Shown: positions 1 through 10,250, counted from the stretch's first letter. The stretch is 64,000 nucleotides of DNA from Enterococcaceae bacterium (GCA_022649665.1 JALCOL010000009.1:33261-97260); one strand, 5' to 3'. Numbers and translations are program-made. The notes: generated from the letters alone by a model not told the origin.

Positions 1-28
1 TCCGTTAAAATTATAGGAGGGATTTATA

Positions 29-145
29 ATGAAAGTAAGACCATCAGTTAAACCAATGTGCGAACATTGTAAAGTAATCCGCCGCAAAGGTCGGGTTATG
101 GTCATTTGTTCTGCAAATCCAAAACATAAACAACGTCAAGGCTAA
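29..145 (+). CDS. rpmJ: 50S ribosomal protein L36
   Basis: A 38-residue protein read directly from the sequence ([14 protein letters not shown]...), too short for many gene finders. It has the L36 zinc-ribbon ligands Cys11, Cys14, Cys27 and His33, so it is the zinc-binding type. An AGGAGG ribosome-binding site lies at 15-20, eight bases before the ATG. It is followed after 18 bases by rpsM, as in the Firmicute ribosomal operon infA-rpmJ-rpsM-rpsK-rpoA-rplQ. It stabilises 23S rRNA folding near the peptidyl transferase centre. The upstream partner, presumably infA, is outside the window. Confidence 0.97.
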   Translation: MKVRPSVKPMCEHCKVIRRKGRVMVICSANPKHKQRQG

Positions 146-163
146 ACTAGGAGGTGTAATTTA

Positions 164-529
164 ATGGCACGTATTGCAGGTGTAGATATTCCACGGGATA
201 AACGCGTCGTTGTCTCTTTGACTTATATTTTCGGGATCGGAGAAACGAGAGCGAAACAAATCCTTGCAAATGCTAATGTTTCCGAAGACATCCGCGTTCG
301 CGACTTAACGAACGAACAAACGGATGCGATCCGGGCAGAAGTAGATAAATTGAAAGTTGAAGGCGACCTTCGTCGTGAAGTCAATTTGAACATCAAACGT
401 CTCCAAGAAATCGGTTCGTATCGCGGGATGCGTCATCGTCGCGGTTTGCCGGTTCGCGGACAACATACGAAAAACAATGCGCGGACACGCAAAGGCCCTG
501 CTCGTTCAATCGCAGGTAAGAAAAAATAA
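164..529 (+). CDS. rpsM: 30S ribosomal protein S13
   Basis: A 121-residue protein starting [14 protein letters not shown], the standard S13 N-terminus, with a helix-two-turn-helix core (the [11 protein letters not shown] segment) and a basic C-terminal tail ending in GKKK that contacts tRNA in the P site. S13 sits in the head of the small subunit and forms intersubunit bridges to 23S rRNA and L5. An AGGAGG ribosome-binding site at 150-155 fixes the ATG at 164. It lies in the operon between rpmJ and rpsK, is of normal length and shows no irregularity. Confidence 0.98.
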   Translation: MARIAGVDIPRDKRVVVSLTYIFGIGETRAKQILANANVSEDIRVRDLTNEQTDAIRAEVDKLKVEGDLRREVNLNIKRLQEIGSYRGMRHRRGLPVRGQHTKNNARTRKGPARSIAGKKK

Positions 530-551
530 TTTAGTGAGGAGGTACTGATTC

Positions 552-941
552 ATGGCACAAAAAAAAGTCACTCGCAAACGTCGGGTGAAAAAAAATATTG
601 AAGCGGGTATCGCTCATATCCACTCTACTTTCAACAATACAATCGTAATGATCACAGATGTCCACGGAAATGCAATTTCATGGTCTTCTGCTGGTGCGCT
701 CGGCTTTAAAGGAAGCAAAAAATCAACGCCTTTTGCTGCGCAAATGGCTGCTGAAACGTCTTCAAAAGCTGCAATGGAACATGGACTTAAAACGGTTGAA
801 GTAACTGTTAAGGGACCTGGTTCTGGTCGTGAAGCTGCGATTCGTGCACTTCAAGCTGCTGGTTTGGAAGTTACTGCAATCCGTGACGTTACGCCAGTAC
901 CACATAATGGATGTCGCCCTCCAAAACGCCGTCGTGTTTAA
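552..941 (+). CDS. rpsK: 30S ribosomal protein S11
   Basis: A 129-residue protein with the S11 signature ([18 protein letters not shown] near residues 20-37, and the C-terminal [15 protein letters not shown] that binds 16S rRNA in the platform beside the mRNA exit). The start ATG at 552 follows a GAGGAGG ribosome-binding site. It lies 22 bases after rpsM and 74 bases before rpoA. The gap to rpoA holds only a weak possible hairpin (GTGTCT...AGACAC), no clear terminator, so co-transcription with rpoA is expected. Confidence 0.98.
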   Translation: MAQKKVTRKRRVKKNIEAGIAHIHSTFNNTIVMITDVHGNAISWSSAGALGFKGSKKSTPFAAQMAAETSSKAAMEHGLKTVEVTVKGPGSGREAAIRALQAAGLEVTAIRDVTPVPHNGCRPPKRRRV

Positions 942-1015
942 TGCGCTTCTGTATGTGTCTGTAATTACGTCATTAAGCAAGACACTTTTCGTTTTGAAAG
1001 GGGTAAAGGATAAGA

Positions 1016-1954
1016 ATGATTGAATTTGAAAAACCTAGAATCGCGAAAATCGATGAAGATCGTGATTATGGCAAGTTCGTTATTGAACCACTTGAAAGAG
1101 GTTATGGGACTACTTTAGGCAATTCTTTACGTCGTATCCTGTTAGCATCGCTTCCCGGCGCAGCAATCACTAGTCTGCAAATCGATGGCGTTCTGCATGA
1201 GTTCTCAACGATCGATGGCGTTCGCGAGGACGTGACACAGATCGTGCTCAATATCAAAGGTTTAGCTTTGAAGCTTTATGCGCAAGAAGAAAAAACTTTG
1301 GAAATCGATATTACCGGACCTGCTGTTGTGACGGCCGGAGACATCATCGTCGACAGCGATGTAGAGATTTTGAATAAAGATCTTTATATCTGCACAGTCT
1401 CAGAAGGTGCCGCTTTTCATGCCCGCTTAACGGTCAAACCCGGACGCGGATATGTCCAAGCTGATGAAAACAAATCGGATGATATGCCGATCGGCGTTTT
1501 GCCAGTGGATTCTATTTATACCCCGATTCGTCGCGTGAATTATCAAGTTGAGAATACACGTGTGGGTCATAACAACAATTATGACAAACTGACGATGGAG
1601 ATTTGGACGGACGGTTCAATCATGCCGCCAGAAGCACTATCTTTGGCAGCAAAAATTTTAACAGAGCATTTGGATATCTTTGTGAATCTGACTGACGAAG
1701 TGAAAAACACGGAGATCATGGTCGAAAAAGAAGAAACGAAGAAAGAAAAAATGCTTGAAATGACCATCGAAGAACTTGATTTGTCAGTTCGTTCTTACAA
1801 CTGTTTGAAACGTGCGGGAATCAATACCGTGCAAGAGCTGACCAATAAATCAGAACCTGAAATGATCAAAGTCCGCAATCTGGGACGCAAATCATTAGAA
1901 GAAGTGAAGTCCAAGTTAGCAGATCTGGGTCTTTCACTCAGAAAAGATGATTAA
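1016..1954 (+). CDS. rpoA: DNA-directed RNA polymerase alpha subunit
   Basis: A 312-residue alpha subunit. The N-terminal dimerisation domain (about residues 1-228) begins [13 protein letters not shown] and carries the conserved [20 protein letters not shown] stretch. After an acidic, Lys/Glu-rich linker (about 229-250) the C-terminal domain (about 251-312) has the [20 protein letters not shown] region that binds UP elements and activators. Length is typical for Firmicutes. It sits in its usual place after rpsK and 25 bases before rplQ, and is expressed with the ribosomal proteins. Confidence 0.98.
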   Translation: MIEFEKPRIAKIDEDRDYGKFVIEPLERGYGTTLGNSLRRILLASLPGAAITSLQIDGVLHEFSTIDGVREDVTQIVLNIKGLALKLYAQEEKTLEIDITGPAVVTAGDIIVDSDVEILNKDLYICTVSEGAAFHARLTVKPGRGYVQADENKSDDMPIGVLPVDSIYTPIRRVNYQVENTRVGHNNNYDKLTMEIWTDGSIMPPEALSLAAKILTEHLDIFVNLTDEVKNTEIMVEKEETKKEKMLEMTIEELDLSVRSYNCLKRAGINTVQELTNKSEPEMIKVRNLGRKSLEEVKSKLADLGLSLRKDD

Positions 1955-1979
1955 TTAGGCTATAAGGAGGGGAACACTA

Positions 1980-2360
1980 GTGGCTTATCGCAAATTAGGA
2001 CGCACATCCAGCCAACGCAAGGCAATGCTGCGTGATTTGACTACTGATTTAATTATTAACGAACGGATCGTTACGACTGAAACTCGTGCGAAAGAAATTC
2101 GTTCAACGACTGAAAAAATGATTACATTGGGGAAACGCGGAGACTTGCACGCTCGTCGTCAAGCAGCAGCGTTTGTTCGTAATGAAATCGCCGATGTTCG
2201 TGAAGAAGGCGAAGACATCGTGATCGAAGATGCTTTGCAAAAACTGTTCAACAATTTAGCTGAACGTTATGCTGATCGTCAAGGCGGTTATACACGAATC
2301 CTTAAGACAGAGCCTCGTCGCGGGGATGCTGCACCAATGGTTATTATCGAACTTGTATAA
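1980..2360 (+). CDS. rplQ: 50S ribosomal protein L17
   Basis: A 126-residue L17 with the typical start (M)[23 protein letters not shown] and C-terminal [15 protein letters not shown]. The start is a GTG at 1980, chosen because an AAGGAGGGG ribosome-binding site lies at about 1964-1972 and the next residues match the family. It is the last gene of the ribosomal operon and is followed by a hairpin and T-run. L17 lines the exterior of the large subunit near the peptide exit tunnel. Confidence 0.98.
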   Translation: MAYRKLGRTSSQRKAMLRDLTTDLIINERIVTTETRAKEIRSTTEKMITLGKRGDLHARRQAAAFVRNEIADVREEGEDIVIEDALQKLFNNLAERYADRQGGYTRILKTEPRRGDAAPMVIIELV

Positions 2361-2400
2361 AAGTTGCGACCCATCACTTTTATGATGATTCTGCAGAGTG

Positions 2401-2491
2401 TTATGATGATGGAGAAATCCTAGTCTAGCTCTACGCTGCTCTTCGGCAAATGCCGAAGAGCCAGCATTCATCATAAGGTGCTTTTTTTTTT
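2401..2491 (+). terminator. Terminator of the ribosomal protein operon
   Basis: A strong inner hairpin pairs GCTGCTCTTCGGCA with TGCCGAAGAGCCAGC (2436-2465, one bulged base). An outer helix, TTATGATGAT at 2401-2410 with ATTCATCATAA at 2466-2476, encloses it, and ten T residues follow at 2482-2491. TATGATGAT also occurs once more just upstream (2381). The compound shape is more elaborate than a minimal intrinsic terminator, but position and T-run support termination after rplQ. Confidence 0.75.
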
Positions 2492-2544
2492 ACATAAAAG
2501 TTGTCTTGACAGCCTCCATGTGATTCTTTTTTCAAACGGCGGAA

Positions 2545-2555
2545 TGTGCTATGAT
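2545..2555 (+). promoter_or_regulatory. Extended -10 promoter for the ecfA1 operon
   Basis: TGTG at 2545-2548 followed by one base and TATGAT at 2550-2555 forms an extended -10 element. The position 17 bases upstream is a run of T (2527-2532), a poor -35, which fits an extended -10 promoter. It lies 29 bases before the ecfA1 start and downstream of the ribosomal operon terminator, so the ECF module has its own transcription start. Confidence 0.65.
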
Positions 2556-2584
2556 AGCTAGGAAATCTTGGTCGAGGTGAAAAA

Positions 2585-3421
2585 ATGGAACCGATAATCA
2601 AAGTAGAACATTTAAAATACCGCTACAATGAAGAAGATGACTGGGCACTGAAAGATATTTCGTTTTCAGTCGCACCGGGCGAGTGGGTCGCGATCATCGG
2701 GCATAACGGCAGCGGAAAGTCAACGATGGCTAAAGCGCTGAACGGCTTGATCACGCCGGCAGCCGGAACTGTCGAAGTGGCCGGCATGACGCTTTCCGAA
2801 GACAATGTCTGGGAGATCCGCAAAAATGTCGGCATGGTTTTTCAAAATCCTGACAATCAGTTCGTCGGGGCAACGGTCGAAGACGACGTGGCTTTCGGCC
2901 TGGAAAACCGCGGCGTCCCGCGTCCGGAAATGGTCAAACGCGTCACCGAGGCGCTCGTAAAAGTCCGGATGAGCGATTTTGCGACCCGCGAGCCGGCCAG
3001 CCTTTCCGGCGGCCAAAAGCAGCGAGTCGCGATCGCGGGGGTCGTTGCGGCCCGCCCCAAGATCATTATTTTGGATGAGGCAACGAGCATGCTCGATCCG
3101 GAAGGACGGATCGAAGTGATCCAAACGATTCGGGCGATCAAAAAAGAAGAAAAACTAACAGTGCTTTCGATCACGCACGATATCGATGAAGCAGCGCTCG
3201 CCAGCCGGATCTTGGTGGTCGAAGACGGCAAGATCTTGATGAGCGGCACCCCGGAAGAGATCTTTTCGTTCGGACCGCGTTTGATGGAGCTGGGGCTCGA
3301 TCTGCCGTATCCGGAGAAACTCAAAGCGGCTTTGCGCAAGCGCGGGATCACGGTGCCGCAAGAATATATGACAGAAGAAAGGTTGGTTGATTGGTTGTGG
3401 ACATCTGTTTCGAACATGTAG
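2585..3421 (+). CDS. ecfA1: ECF transporter ATPase EcfA1
   Basis: A 278-residue ABC ATPase of the energy-coupling factor family. It shows Walker [10 protein letters not shown] (about residues 39-47), the ABC signature LSGGQKQR, Walker [12 protein letters not shown] and the H-loop THDID. With EcfA2 and EcfT it forms the shared energising module that couples to various substrate-binding S proteins for vitamins and trace nutrients. S components are usually encoded elsewhere in group II ECF systems, and none is seen here. The ATG at 2585 follows GAGGTGAAAA. Its end overlaps the start of ecfA2, indicating coupled translation. Confidence 0.96.
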   Translation: MEPIIKVEHLKYRYNEEDDWALKDISFSVAPGEWVAIIGHNGSGKSTMAKALNGLITPAAGTVEVAGMTLSEDNVWEIRKNVGMVFQNPDNQFVGATVEDDVAFGLENRGVPRPEMVKRVTEALVKVRMSDFATREPASLSGGQKQRVAIAGVVAARPKIIILDEATSMLDPEGRIEVIQTIRAIKKEEKLTVLSITHDIDEAALASRILVVEDGKILMSGTPEEIFSFGPRLMELGLDLPYPEKLKAALRKRGITVPQEYMTEERLVDWLWTSVSNM

Positions 3422-4272
3422 ATGCGATCTACCAGCCGGGGACGCCTTTTGAGCATCAGGCGCTTTTTGATATCAATGTAACGATCAAAGAAGGATCTTA
3501 TACCGCGATCATCGGTCATACCGGCAGTGGAAAGTCGACCTTTCTGCAGCATCTTGATGCGCTTTTGAAGCCGACCCGCGGCAAAGTTTTTATCGGCGAC
3601 CGCGAGATCACGCCGGAAACGAATAATAAAAACTTGAAACCGATCCGCAAAAAAGTCGGGATCGTCTTTCAATTTCCTGAAAGCCAGCTGTTCGAAGAGA
3701 CTGTCGCAAAAGATATCGCTTTCGGACCGAAAAATTTCGGCGCCACGGAAAGCGAAGCGGAGGCGCTCGCTAAACGGATGCTGAAGCTGGTCGGGATGGA
3801 CGAATCATATTTGGAACGTTCGCCGTTTGATTTGTCAGGCGGTCAAATGCGGCGGGTCGCGATCGCTGGTGTTTTAGCGATGGAACCGGAAGTCTTAGTG
3901 CTCGATGAGCCGACTGCCGGATTGGATCCGCAAGGGCGCCGCGAAATGATGGAAATGTTTGCACGTTTGCATCGGGATCAAAAGATCACGGTCGTCCTAG
4001 TCACGCACCAAATGGAAGACGTCGCAGACTTCGCTGATCGCGTGATCGTTTTGGAAGACGGCCGGCTCGTTAAAGAAGGCACCCCGCGGGAAATCTTCTC
4101 CGATGTAGCCTGGCTGCGGAAAAAACAGCTGGGGATGCCGCAAACGCGCGCTTTCGCAGAAGAATTGATCCAAAAAGGATTTACGTTTTCACCGCTGCCG
4201 CTGACTCCGGATGAGCTGGCTGATCAGCTGGCACATCGTTTAAAGAGAGGAGCGGATGCAGGTGAAAGATAA
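3397..4272 (+). CDS. ecfA2: ECF transporter ATPase EcfA2
   Basis: The second ECF ATPase, about 291 residues: Walker [10 protein letters not shown], signature LSGGQMRR, Walker [11 protein letters not shown] and H-loop THQMED. I place the start at GTG 3397 because the resulting (M)[18 protein letters not shown] matches the family N-terminus. A TTG at 3391 is better spaced from the AAAGG at 3378-3382 and is a real alternative adding two residues. It overlaps ecfA1 by about 25 bases and ecfT by 17. It forms a heterodimer with EcfA1 in the ECF module. Confidence 0.95.
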   Translation: MDICFEHVDAIYQPGTPFEHQALFDINVTIKEGSYTAIIGHTGSGKSTFLQHLDALLKPTRGKVFIGDREITPETNNKNLKPIRKKVGIVFQFPESQLFEETVAKDIAFGPKNFGATESEAEALAKRMLKLVGMDESYLERSPFDLSGGQMRRVAIAGVLAMEPEVLVLDEPTAGLDPQGRREMMEMFARLHRDQKITVVLVTHQMEDVADFADRVIVLEDGRLVKEGTPREIFSDVAWLRKKQLGMPQTRAFAEELIQKGFTFSPLPLTPDELADQLAHRLKRGADAGER

Positions 4273-5059
4273 ACTGCTTTTAGGCAGATATCTGCCGGGA
4301 AATTCTTTTCTGCACCGGTTGGATCCGCGTGCGAAGCTGGTTGGCGTCTTTTATTTCATCATTATTATCTTTTTAGCAAATAACTGGCCTTCTTACTTGA
4401 TGCTGGGCGTTTTCGTTCTCAGTATGATCGCACTGTCGAAGATCAATTTGAAATTTTTCTTGAACGGTGTGAAGCCTTTGATTTGGCTGATCATCTTTAC
4501 CGTTTTGCTGCAAATGTTTTTTACCAGCGGCGGAAAGGTGTATTTTCACTGGGGGATCTTTACGCTGTCGGAGTTCGGCGTGCGTAACGGGATCTTCATT
4601 TTCTTCCGCTTTGTTTTGATCATTTTTATCTCGACTTTGATGACGTTGACGACGCCGCCTTTGGAACTTTCGGACGCGCTGGAATATTTGATCCGGCCGC
4701 TCAAAACGCTCCATGTCCCGGTCCATGAGATCTCGCTGATTCTTTCGATCGCATTGCGGTTCGTCCCGACGCTGATGGATGAGACAGAAAAGATCATGAA
4801 TGCTCAGCGGGCGCGCGGCGTGGATTTCAGCGACGGCAGTTTAGTCGACCGGATGAAAGCGATCGTTCCGCTCTTGATCCCGCTTTTTGTTTCCGCTCTC
4901 CAGCGCGCTGAGGATCTGGCGATCGCAATGGAGGCGCGCGGCTATCGCGGCGGCGAAGGCCGCACAAAATACCGCATTTTGAATTGGCATTTGCGCGACA
5001 CTGCTTCGCTCGTTTCGCTGGTGGTCGTTACTGGACTGCTCCTGTATTTGCGCAAGTGA
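4256..5059 (+). CDS. ecfT: ECF transporter transmembrane protein EcfT
   Basis: A 267-residue membrane protein with hydrophobic helices near residues 25-45, 47-65, 70-90, 110-130 and at the C-terminus. Two cytoplasmic coupling motifs, AQRARG and AMEARG, are the Ala-Arg-Gly signatures that insert into the ATPase grooves. It begins [18 protein letters not shown] after a short N-terminus, as in other EcfT proteins. The ATG at 4256 lies inside the 3' end of ecfA2, behind AGAGAGGAG. It transduces ATP hydrolysis to the S component. Confidence 0.95.
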   Translation: MQVKDKLLLGRYLPGNSFLHRLDPRAKLVGVFYFIIIIFLANNWPSYLMLGVFVLSMIALSKINLKFFLNGVKPLIWLIIFTVLLQMFFTSGGKVYFHWGIFTLSEFGVRNGIFIFFRFVLIIFISTLMTLTTPPLELSDALEYLIRPLKTLHVPVHEISLILSIALRFVPTLMDETEKIMNAQRARGVDFSDGSLVDRMKAIVPLLIPLFVSALQRAEDLAIAMEARGYRGGEGRTKYRILNWHLRDTASLVSLVVVTGLLLYLRK

Positions 5060-5077
5060 TTTGGAAAGGTGAACTGC

Positions 5078-5842
5078 ATGACAAGATACAAAGCGATCAT
5101 CGCTTATGACGGTACATTGTTCAGCGGCTTTCAAAGCCAGCCGAACGCGCGGACCGTGCAGGCAGAGATCGAAAAAACGCTGACCCGCATGAACAGCAAT
5201 GTTCCAGTGAAAATCTACGGTTCCGGCCGAACGGATGCCGGCGTGCATGCGAAAGGGCAAGTGATCCATTTTAATTTTCCGGCAGTCTCTTCGCTTGAAA
5301 AACTGCGCTACGGCCTCGATTCCCAGTCGCCGGAAGACATCAGCTGCCGCTCGGTCAAAGAAGTGTCCGCGGACTTCAATGCGCGCTATTGGGTCAAAAG
5401 CAAGACGTACGAGTTTCATGTCGACATCGGCAAACCGCGCAATTTATTTACACGCCACTATGCTAGTTTTTATCCGTATCCGCTCGATTTGGCACGGATC
5501 GAAGAAGCGCTGCCGTATTTTTTGGGAACGCATGACTTTAGCGGTTTCTGCGCGAGCCACAGCTCCGTGCGCTCCAAAGTCCGGACGATCACAAAGGCGG
5601 AAATGGTCTTCGATGAACGGGAGCACCAGTTGATTTTTACATTTTCCGGCAACGGCTTTTTGTATAAAATGGTCCGGATCATGATCGGCACACTGCTAAA
5701 GATCGGCAACGGCCGCATGGCGCCAGAGAGGATCCTTGAGATCTTGGAGAAAAAGGACCGCGGTCTTGCCGGTCCGACCGCTTCGCCTGAAGGTTTGTAT
5801 CTTTTGGAAGTCGAGTATGCGGACGGACCTGTCAAAAAATAA
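5078..5842 (+). CDS. truA: tRNA pseudouridine(38-40) synthase TruA
   Basis: A 254-residue TruA: the catalytic aspartate lies in GSGRTDAGVHAKGQ, and FSGNGFLYKMVRIM is the conserved C-terminal motif. It converts U38-U40 in the anticodon stem-loop to pseudouridine. I chose ATG 5078 (MTRYKAIIAYDGT) because GGAAAGG at 5063-5069 is correctly spaced from it; the in-frame GTG at 5069 overlaps the ribosome-binding site. In many Lactobacillales truA is followed by rplM-rpsI; here a structured 3' element and mprF follow instead. Confidence 0.96.
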   Translation: MTRYKAIIAYDGTLFSGFQSQPNARTVQAEIEKTLTRMNSNVPVKIYGSGRTDAGVHAKGQVIHFNFPAVSSLEKLRYGLDSQSPEDISCRSVKEVSADFNARYWVKSKTYEFHVDIGKPRNLFTRHYASFYPYPLDLARIEEALPYFLGTHDFSGFCASHSSVRSKVRTITKAEMVFDEREHQLIFTFSGNGFLYKMVRIMIGTLLKIGNGRMAPERILEILEKKDRGLAGPTASPEGLYLLEVEYADGPVKK

Positions 5843-5845
5843 AAG

Positions 5846-6017
5846 GAGAGAGGTTGCGACAAAAGCGTTGGGCTCTGAGATTAAGAAGAAAAATCCAAAA
5901 AAGATTATTTTTTATATTTTTGGATTTTGGGGATTATTTTCGAAGGAGCTCCTTTTGGAACACTGTTTATTCGGATATCGGGAGCCGCGACAAGATTTTT
6001 GTCGCAGCTCCCTTTTT
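5846..6017 (+). ncRNA. Structured 3'-UTR repeat element, copy A (ends in terminator)
   Basis: A roughly 170-base element after truA. In order: 5' arm GTTGCGACAAAA (5853-5864); an A+T hairpin pairing AAAATCCAAAAA (5890-5901) with TTTTTGGATTTT (5917-5928) around the loop core ATTATTTTTTA; a GGAGCTCC palindrome (5945-5952); the box AACACTGTTTATTCGGA (5959-5975); and a terminal hairpin (5980-6012) of GGGAGC, mismatch, GCGACAA pairing with TTGTCGC, mismatch, GCTCCC, followed by T5. A second copy with compensatory stem changes lies at 13973-14123 on the other strand. The final hairpin probably ends truA transcription. The 5' arm repeats the inner left arm of that hairpin, so an alternative fold is possible. 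Confidence 0.65.
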
Positions 6018-6078
6018 GTGGAAATCTTTGGCTGAATCGTCTACCATAAAAGAAACAACGGAAAGGGGCGCTTGATTC

Positions 6079-8574
6079 ATGCGGACCGGAGGACAAAAAA
6101 TCATTCACTGGATCAAAGCCCGGCAGATTTGGCTGAAGCTGATCTTCATGGCTTCGATCTTATTCTTTGTCGTCAATCAAGTGACGAGGATCCTGCACGG
6201 TATTTCGTGGAAAGAGATCACGGCGGCTGCCAGCCGGCAAGGCGCACCGACGATCGCGGTGATGATCGTGATCGGACTTTTGGCCGTTGGGCCGATGCTG
6301 CTGACTGATCACGGTGTGAATCGGATGCTGGACGAAGAGGGGCGTGCACCGCTGCCGATGCGTCAGCGGCTTGTTGCAGCTTGGATCGTCAATACGATCA
6401 ATAATCTGGCTGGCTTCGGCGGAGTCGTCGGAATCAGTTTGCGCGAGCATTTTTACCGCGGGACGCATGCAAAAGGCAAAACACTGGCACTTTTATCAAA
6501 AGTGGCGCTTTTCATGTTCAGCGGCTTATCGATTCTCGCATTTTTCGCGCTTCTGCTGAGCCTTTTCTCAAAGTACGGCCAAGTTGCTAAAGGCTATATT
6601 TTTTGGCTGCTTGTAGCGAGTGTTCTCGGACCAGTACTTTTGCTGTTCGTCTATTTGAAGCGCAAGACGCTTTTTCAAAATTTTCTGCCGCGCAATATCT
6701 TTTATTTTTTTGGCGGATCTCTTGGCCAGTGGAGCGGTGCTGCTGCAGCTTTTTTGAGTATCGGCTATCTGATGGGCGAAGGCGGGAAGCTGCTGTATAT
6801 TTTTCCGTTGTTCATCGCGGTCACGGTGCTCGGGATGCTTTCGATGGTCCCAGGCGGGATGGGAACTTTTGATGTTCTGATGATCATGGGACTCAGCACG
6901 CTTTCGATCGGGCGGGAAGTCGCGGTCGTTTGGATTTTGTACTACCGGCTCTTTTATTATCTGCTGCCGTTTGCGAGCGGGATCATTTTGCTGTTTACCC
7001 AAACCGGCTATCGTGTCAATCGCCTGCTGGAAGGACTGCCGAAAATCTATTTGCAAAAGGTCGCACACGGGATCCTGACGGCGGCGCTTTATTTCGCCGG
7101 CCTGATGATGGTGCTGCTTTCGACCGTTACCAATCTCTCGGTCCTCAACCGCTTGTTTGAGTGGCTTTTGCCGTACTCTTTTCATTTTTTGGATCAAACA
7201 CTTAATCTATTGTTCGGGCTCCTGCTTTTGGGACTGGCCCGCGGGATCTATGCAAAAGTCCGCCGCGCCTATTTGCCGACGCTTGCTGTGCTGACTTTTT
7301 GCTTGGCGAATACGATCGTCCAAACAACGAATCGGCACTTGATCATCTACTTTTTGATCGTGATCGCGGCGGTTTACGGCAGCCGCAAAGAATTTTACCG
7401 GGAACGTCTTGTCTACTCGTGGGGCGGAATCGCTGCCGACGGGCTTTTGTTCGGATTTTTATTGGTTTTATATGCGGTCGCCGGCTTTTTTACAACAACG
7501 GACAGCTATAACGAATTTATCGTGCGGAACTTTATTTTGTTTCCATCTGATCAGCAGTGGTTCGCGGGTCTTCTAGGGATCGCAGCGGCTGTCTTGATTT
7601 TGTTTTCGCTGTTTTATTATTTGTCAAAAGGCGGCGAAGAGATCGGACACAGCGTTCACGAATCGAAAATGAGGCAGGAGCTGGGGTCTTTTCTGCCGCA
7701 GACGGTGCTGGAGCAGCTGCCGAACGCGACGCGGGTCTTCCGATATGCGGAAGGGACTGCCAAAGTTTATCTGCTGTTCCGCCGCAAAACAGAAAAACTG
7801 TTCCTCATCGGAGATCCACTGGGCGAAGCGGGTTTGTTTCAAAAAGCGATCTTCCAATTGATGAAGCTTGCCGATGATCAAAACTTGAATTTGGTGTTTA
7901 CCAAAGTATCGCCGGCGGGGGCTTTGCTGCTGCATGATTTGGGCTTTCAAAATTTAAAGCTGGGGGAAGCCGCAGTGATCTCGCAAAATAGCTTGATGAA
8001 AAAACAGCAGCAGCTGCTGGAGAAATTCACGGCAGAGGCGATGGTCTTGTTCTATTACCCGTATGCTGCAGATAATCACCGGCTGATCAGCGAATTATCA
8101 GCGATTTCCAGCGACTTGACGTCGTTTGAAGACTCTTCTGCGTTATTAGTGCGAAAGCGCTCAGGCGAGCTTTCAGCTGCGACTATCTGGGGACGCGAAC
8201 AATTTTCCCAAGACCGCTTTACTTGGGTCAGCGAAACAGCACCGGAACTGCAAAAAATGCAGCAGGAGCTGAAAGATTATCAATTGATCCTTGAAGCGCA
8301 GCGGCAGAATGTCCGTTTTGGTTTTATACCGGGCAGCCGTGTCGGCGAAACACGTTTTTCTTTTTTTACCGAACGGTTGGTCAATGCGATCTACCGCTAC
8401 AACGTCTTTCATCTCAATTTGAAAGAAGAAAAGCAGTCGCTGAGTGATGTTGCTGAATCTTGGGAACCGGTCTACTTCGCCTACCGGAAAAATTGCAGTC
8501 TGCTGTTTGCGCTCTTGCAGCTGAAAAGCTTGTTCCGCCGCGAGAAGCGGGACAATTTCCGCTGGTACCGTTAG
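6079..8574 (+). CDS. mprF: Phosphatidylglycerol lysyltransferase/flippase MprF
   Basis: An 831-residue protein of the usual MprF length. The first 500 or so residues are hydrophobic (about 12-14 helices; the flippase domain with the conserved [16 protein letters not shown] and [13 protein letters not shown] stretches). The last 300 or so form the soluble GNAT-fold synthetase that moves an aminoacyl group, usually Lys, from tRNA to phosphatidylglycerol. The product lowers surface negative charge and protects from cationic peptides. ATG 6079 follows GGAAAGGGG. It stands alone between the truA 3' element and the ruvA promoter. Whether it makes Lys- or Ala-PG cannot be told from sequence. Confidence 0.93.
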   Translation: MRTGGQKIIHWIKARQIWLKLIFMASILFFVVNQVTRILHGISWKEITAAASRQGAPTIAVMIVIGLLAVGPMLLTDHGVNRMLDEEGRAPLPMRQRLVAAWIVNTINNLAGFGGVVGISLREHFYRGTHAKGKTLALLSKVALFMFSGLSILAFFALLLSLFSKYGQVAKGYIFWLLVASVLGPVLLLFVYLKRKTLFQNFLPRNIFYFFGGSLGQWSGAAAAFLSIGYLMGEGGKLLYIFPLFIAVTVLGMLSMVPGGMGTFDVLMIMGLSTLSIGREVAVVWILYYRLFYYLLPFASGIILLFTQTGYRVNRLLEGLPKIYLQKVAHGILTAALYFAGLMMVLLSTVTNLSVLNRLFEWLLPYSFHFLDQTLNLLFGLLLLGLARGIYAKVRRAYLPTLAVLTFCLANTIVQTTNRHLIIYFLIVIAAVYGSRKEFYRERLVYSWGGIAADGLLFGFLLVLYAVAGFFTTTDSYNEFIVRNFILFPSDQQWFAGLLGIAAAVLILFSLFYYLSKGGEEIGHSVHESKMRQELGSFLPQTVLEQLPNATRVFRYAEGTAKVYLLFRRKTEKLFLIGDPLGEAGLFQKAIFQLMKLADDQNLNLVFTKVSPAGALLLHDLGFQNLKLGEAAVISQNSLMKKQQQLLEKFTAEAMVLFYYPYAADNHRLISELSAISSDLTSFEDSSALLVRKRSGELSAATIWGREQFSQDRFTWVSETAPELQKMQQELKDYQLILEAQRQNVRFGFIPGSRVGETRFSFFTERLVNAIYRYNVFHLNLKEEKQSLSDVAESWEPVYFAYRKNCSLLFALLQLKSLFRREKRDNFRWYR

Positions 8575-8602
8575 TTGTATTCAAGAAGAATCATGCTACA
8601 AT
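8575..8602 (+). promoter_or_regulatory. Promoter of ruvAB
   Basis: TTGTAT (8575-8580), a 16-base spacer, and TACAAT (8597-8602), just after the mprF stop codon and 35 bases before the ruvA start. No LexA box of the Gram-positive CGAACRNRYGTTYG type is apparent around it, so damage control of ruvAB is not supported here. Confidence 0.6.
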
Positions 8603-8636
8603 AAAGGAGAACAAACGTGCGGATAGGAGAAGTGCT

Positions 8637-9227
8637 ATGTATGAATACATCCAGGGGGAAGTGACCTTTGTTTCTCCCAAACATATCGTTTTAGAAACAA
8701 ACGGCATCGGCTATCAGATCCAAGTCGGCCAGCCCTTTCAATATCGCGAGGCGCAAACGGCGCTCGTCTATGTCTATTTAGTTGTCCGCGAAGATACACA
8801 AGTGCTTTACGGATTTCGCGATCTGGCGGAAAAACAGCTTTTTCTGCGATTGTTGAGCGTGACTGGGATCGGACCGAAAAGTGCGCTTGCGATCATCGCC
8901 GCGCAGGACCCGACTGGGCTCGTTCGAGCGATCGAACAAAACGATGTCAAATATTTGACGCGTTTCCCCGGCGTCGGCAAAAAAACGGCGCAGCAAATGA
9001 TTTTAGACTTGCAAGGGAAACTGATCGCTGCGGCTGAAAAGTCTGATACTGCAGCGCCGGAAACGGCCGGTACGCAGCAAGCACTCGGCGAGGCGCTCGA
9101 AGCATTAAAAGCATTAGGATATTCAGCTAGAGAAGTCGAGCAAGTCGCGCGGCAGCTCGAAAAACACCCGGAACTGCAGACTACTGATGAATTTTTGCGG
9201 GTCGGGCTGAAAGTTTTGCTGAAGTAA
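8637..9227 (+). CDS. ruvA: Holliday junction DNA helicase subunit RuvA
   Basis: A 196-residue RuvA starting [20 protein letters not shown]. It has an OB fold (about 1-62), helix-hairpin-helix DNA-binding motifs ([15 protein letters not shown] and [15 protein letters not shown]), and a C-terminal UBA-like domain (about 145-196) that contacts RuvB. It holds the four-way junction while RuvB drives branch migration. The start at 8637 follows GGATAGGAG; the longer upstream frame lies inside mprF and is not the gene. ruvB follows after 10 bases. Confidence 0.97.
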   Translation: MYEYIQGEVTFVSPKHIVLETNGIGYQIQVGQPFQYREAQTALVYVYLVVREDTQVLYGFRDLAEKQLFLRLLSVTGIGPKSALAIIAAQDPTGLVRAIEQNDVKYLTRFPGVGKKTAQQMILDLQGKLIAAAEKSDTAAPETAGTQQALGEALEALKALGYSAREVEQVARQLEKHPELQTTDEFLRVGLKVLLK

Positions 9228-9237
9228 GGAGGTATTT

Positions 9238-10248
9238 ATGACGACAGATCATCTTTTGAACGGACAGGCGGAAGAAGAAGAGGAAAATCTCGAAATGACA
9301 CTGCGCCCGACGCGGCTGGAACAATATATCGGTCAGGACAAAGTCAAAGAAGAATTGAAGATCTATATCCAAGCAGCCCGCCAGCGGCAGGAAGCGCTCG
9401 ACCATGTGCTTTTGTACGGACCGCCGGGGCTTGGAAAAACGACCCTCGCCATGATCATTGCCAATGAACTTGCCGTCCAAATACATACGACCAGCGGCCC
9501 GGCGATCGAAAAGCCGGGCGACTTGGTGATGCTTTTGAATGAGCTGGCCCCGGGAGATGTGCTTTTTATCGATGAGATCCATCGTCTGCCGCGGGTCGCT
9601 GAAGAACTGCTCTATTCAGCAATGGAAGATTTTTATATCGACATCATGGTCGGTTCCGGAGCAGAAGCGCATCCGGTCCATTTTACTTTGCCGCCGTTCA
9701 CGCTGATCGGGGCGACGACACGCGCCGGGATGCTTTCAGCGCCGATGCGCGATCGTTTTGGGATCATTGCACGGATGCAGTATTATGAAACCGCCGACTT
9801 GGAAAAGATCATCACGCGTTCAGCGGCGCTTTTCGACTGCCGGATCGCTTCAAGCGGCGCTGTCGAGATCGCCCGCCGTTCACGCGGAACGCCGCGGATC
9901 GCCAACCGTCTCTTGAAACGGGTCCGCGACTTTGCGGAAGTGATCGCAGACGGCGTGATCACGCTGCCGATCGCCTCAAAGGCGCTCGAGATCCTGCAAG
10001 TCGATCAAGCCGGTCTTGATATCACCGATCAAAAGCTGCTGCGGACTTTGATCGAATTGTATCACGGCGGTCCGGTCGGGTTGAATACGCTGGCGGCCAA
10101 CATCGCTGAAGAGCGCGAGACTGTCGAAGACATGTATGAACCGTATCTTCTGCAGATCGGCTTCTTGAAAAGAACCCCGCGCGGCCGGATGGCAACTTCC
10201 AAAGCGTATACCCACTTCGGCTATCCTTTTTTGGAAACGGAGGAGTGA
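9238..10248 (+). CDS. ruvB: Holliday junction DNA helicase motor RuvB
   Basis: A 336-residue AAA+ ATPase with Walker [10 protein letters not shown], Walker B FIDEIHRL, sensor [12 protein letters not shown] and arginine-finger/sensor 2 segment [15 protein letters not shown]-terminal winged-helix DNA-binding domain ends YTHFGYPF. It forms hexameric rings on either side of RuvA. ATG 9238 follows AAGGAGG with ideal spacing. Standard ruvAB order, co-transcribed. The next gene starts directly after the stop. Confidence 0.98.
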   Translation: MTTDHLLNGQAEEEEENLEMTLRPTRLEQYIGQDKVKEELKIYIQAARQRQEALDHVLLYGPPGLGKTTLAMIIANELAVQIHTTSGPAIEKPGDLVMLLNELAPGDVLFIDEIHRLPRVAEELLYSAMEDFYIDIMVGSGAEAHPVHFTLPPFTLIGATTRAGMLSAPMRDRFGIIARMQYYETADLEKIITRSAALFDCRIASSGAVEIARRSRGTPRIANRLLKRVRDFAEVIADGVITLPIASKALEILQVDQAGLDITDQKLLRTLIELYHGGPVGLNTLAANIAEERETVEDMYEPYLLQIGFLKRTPRGRMATSKAYTHFGYPFLETEE

Positions 10249-10250
10249 CA

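Noticed and set aside
942..1015. Attenuator between rpsK and rpoA
   Set aside because: The GTGTCT...AGACAC pairing is six bases with a long loop and no T-run.
2506..2511. Consensus TTGACA as the -35 of the ecfA1 promoter
   Set aside because: It is 38 bases from the TATGAT, far outside the usable spacing; the extended -10 explains the promoter better.
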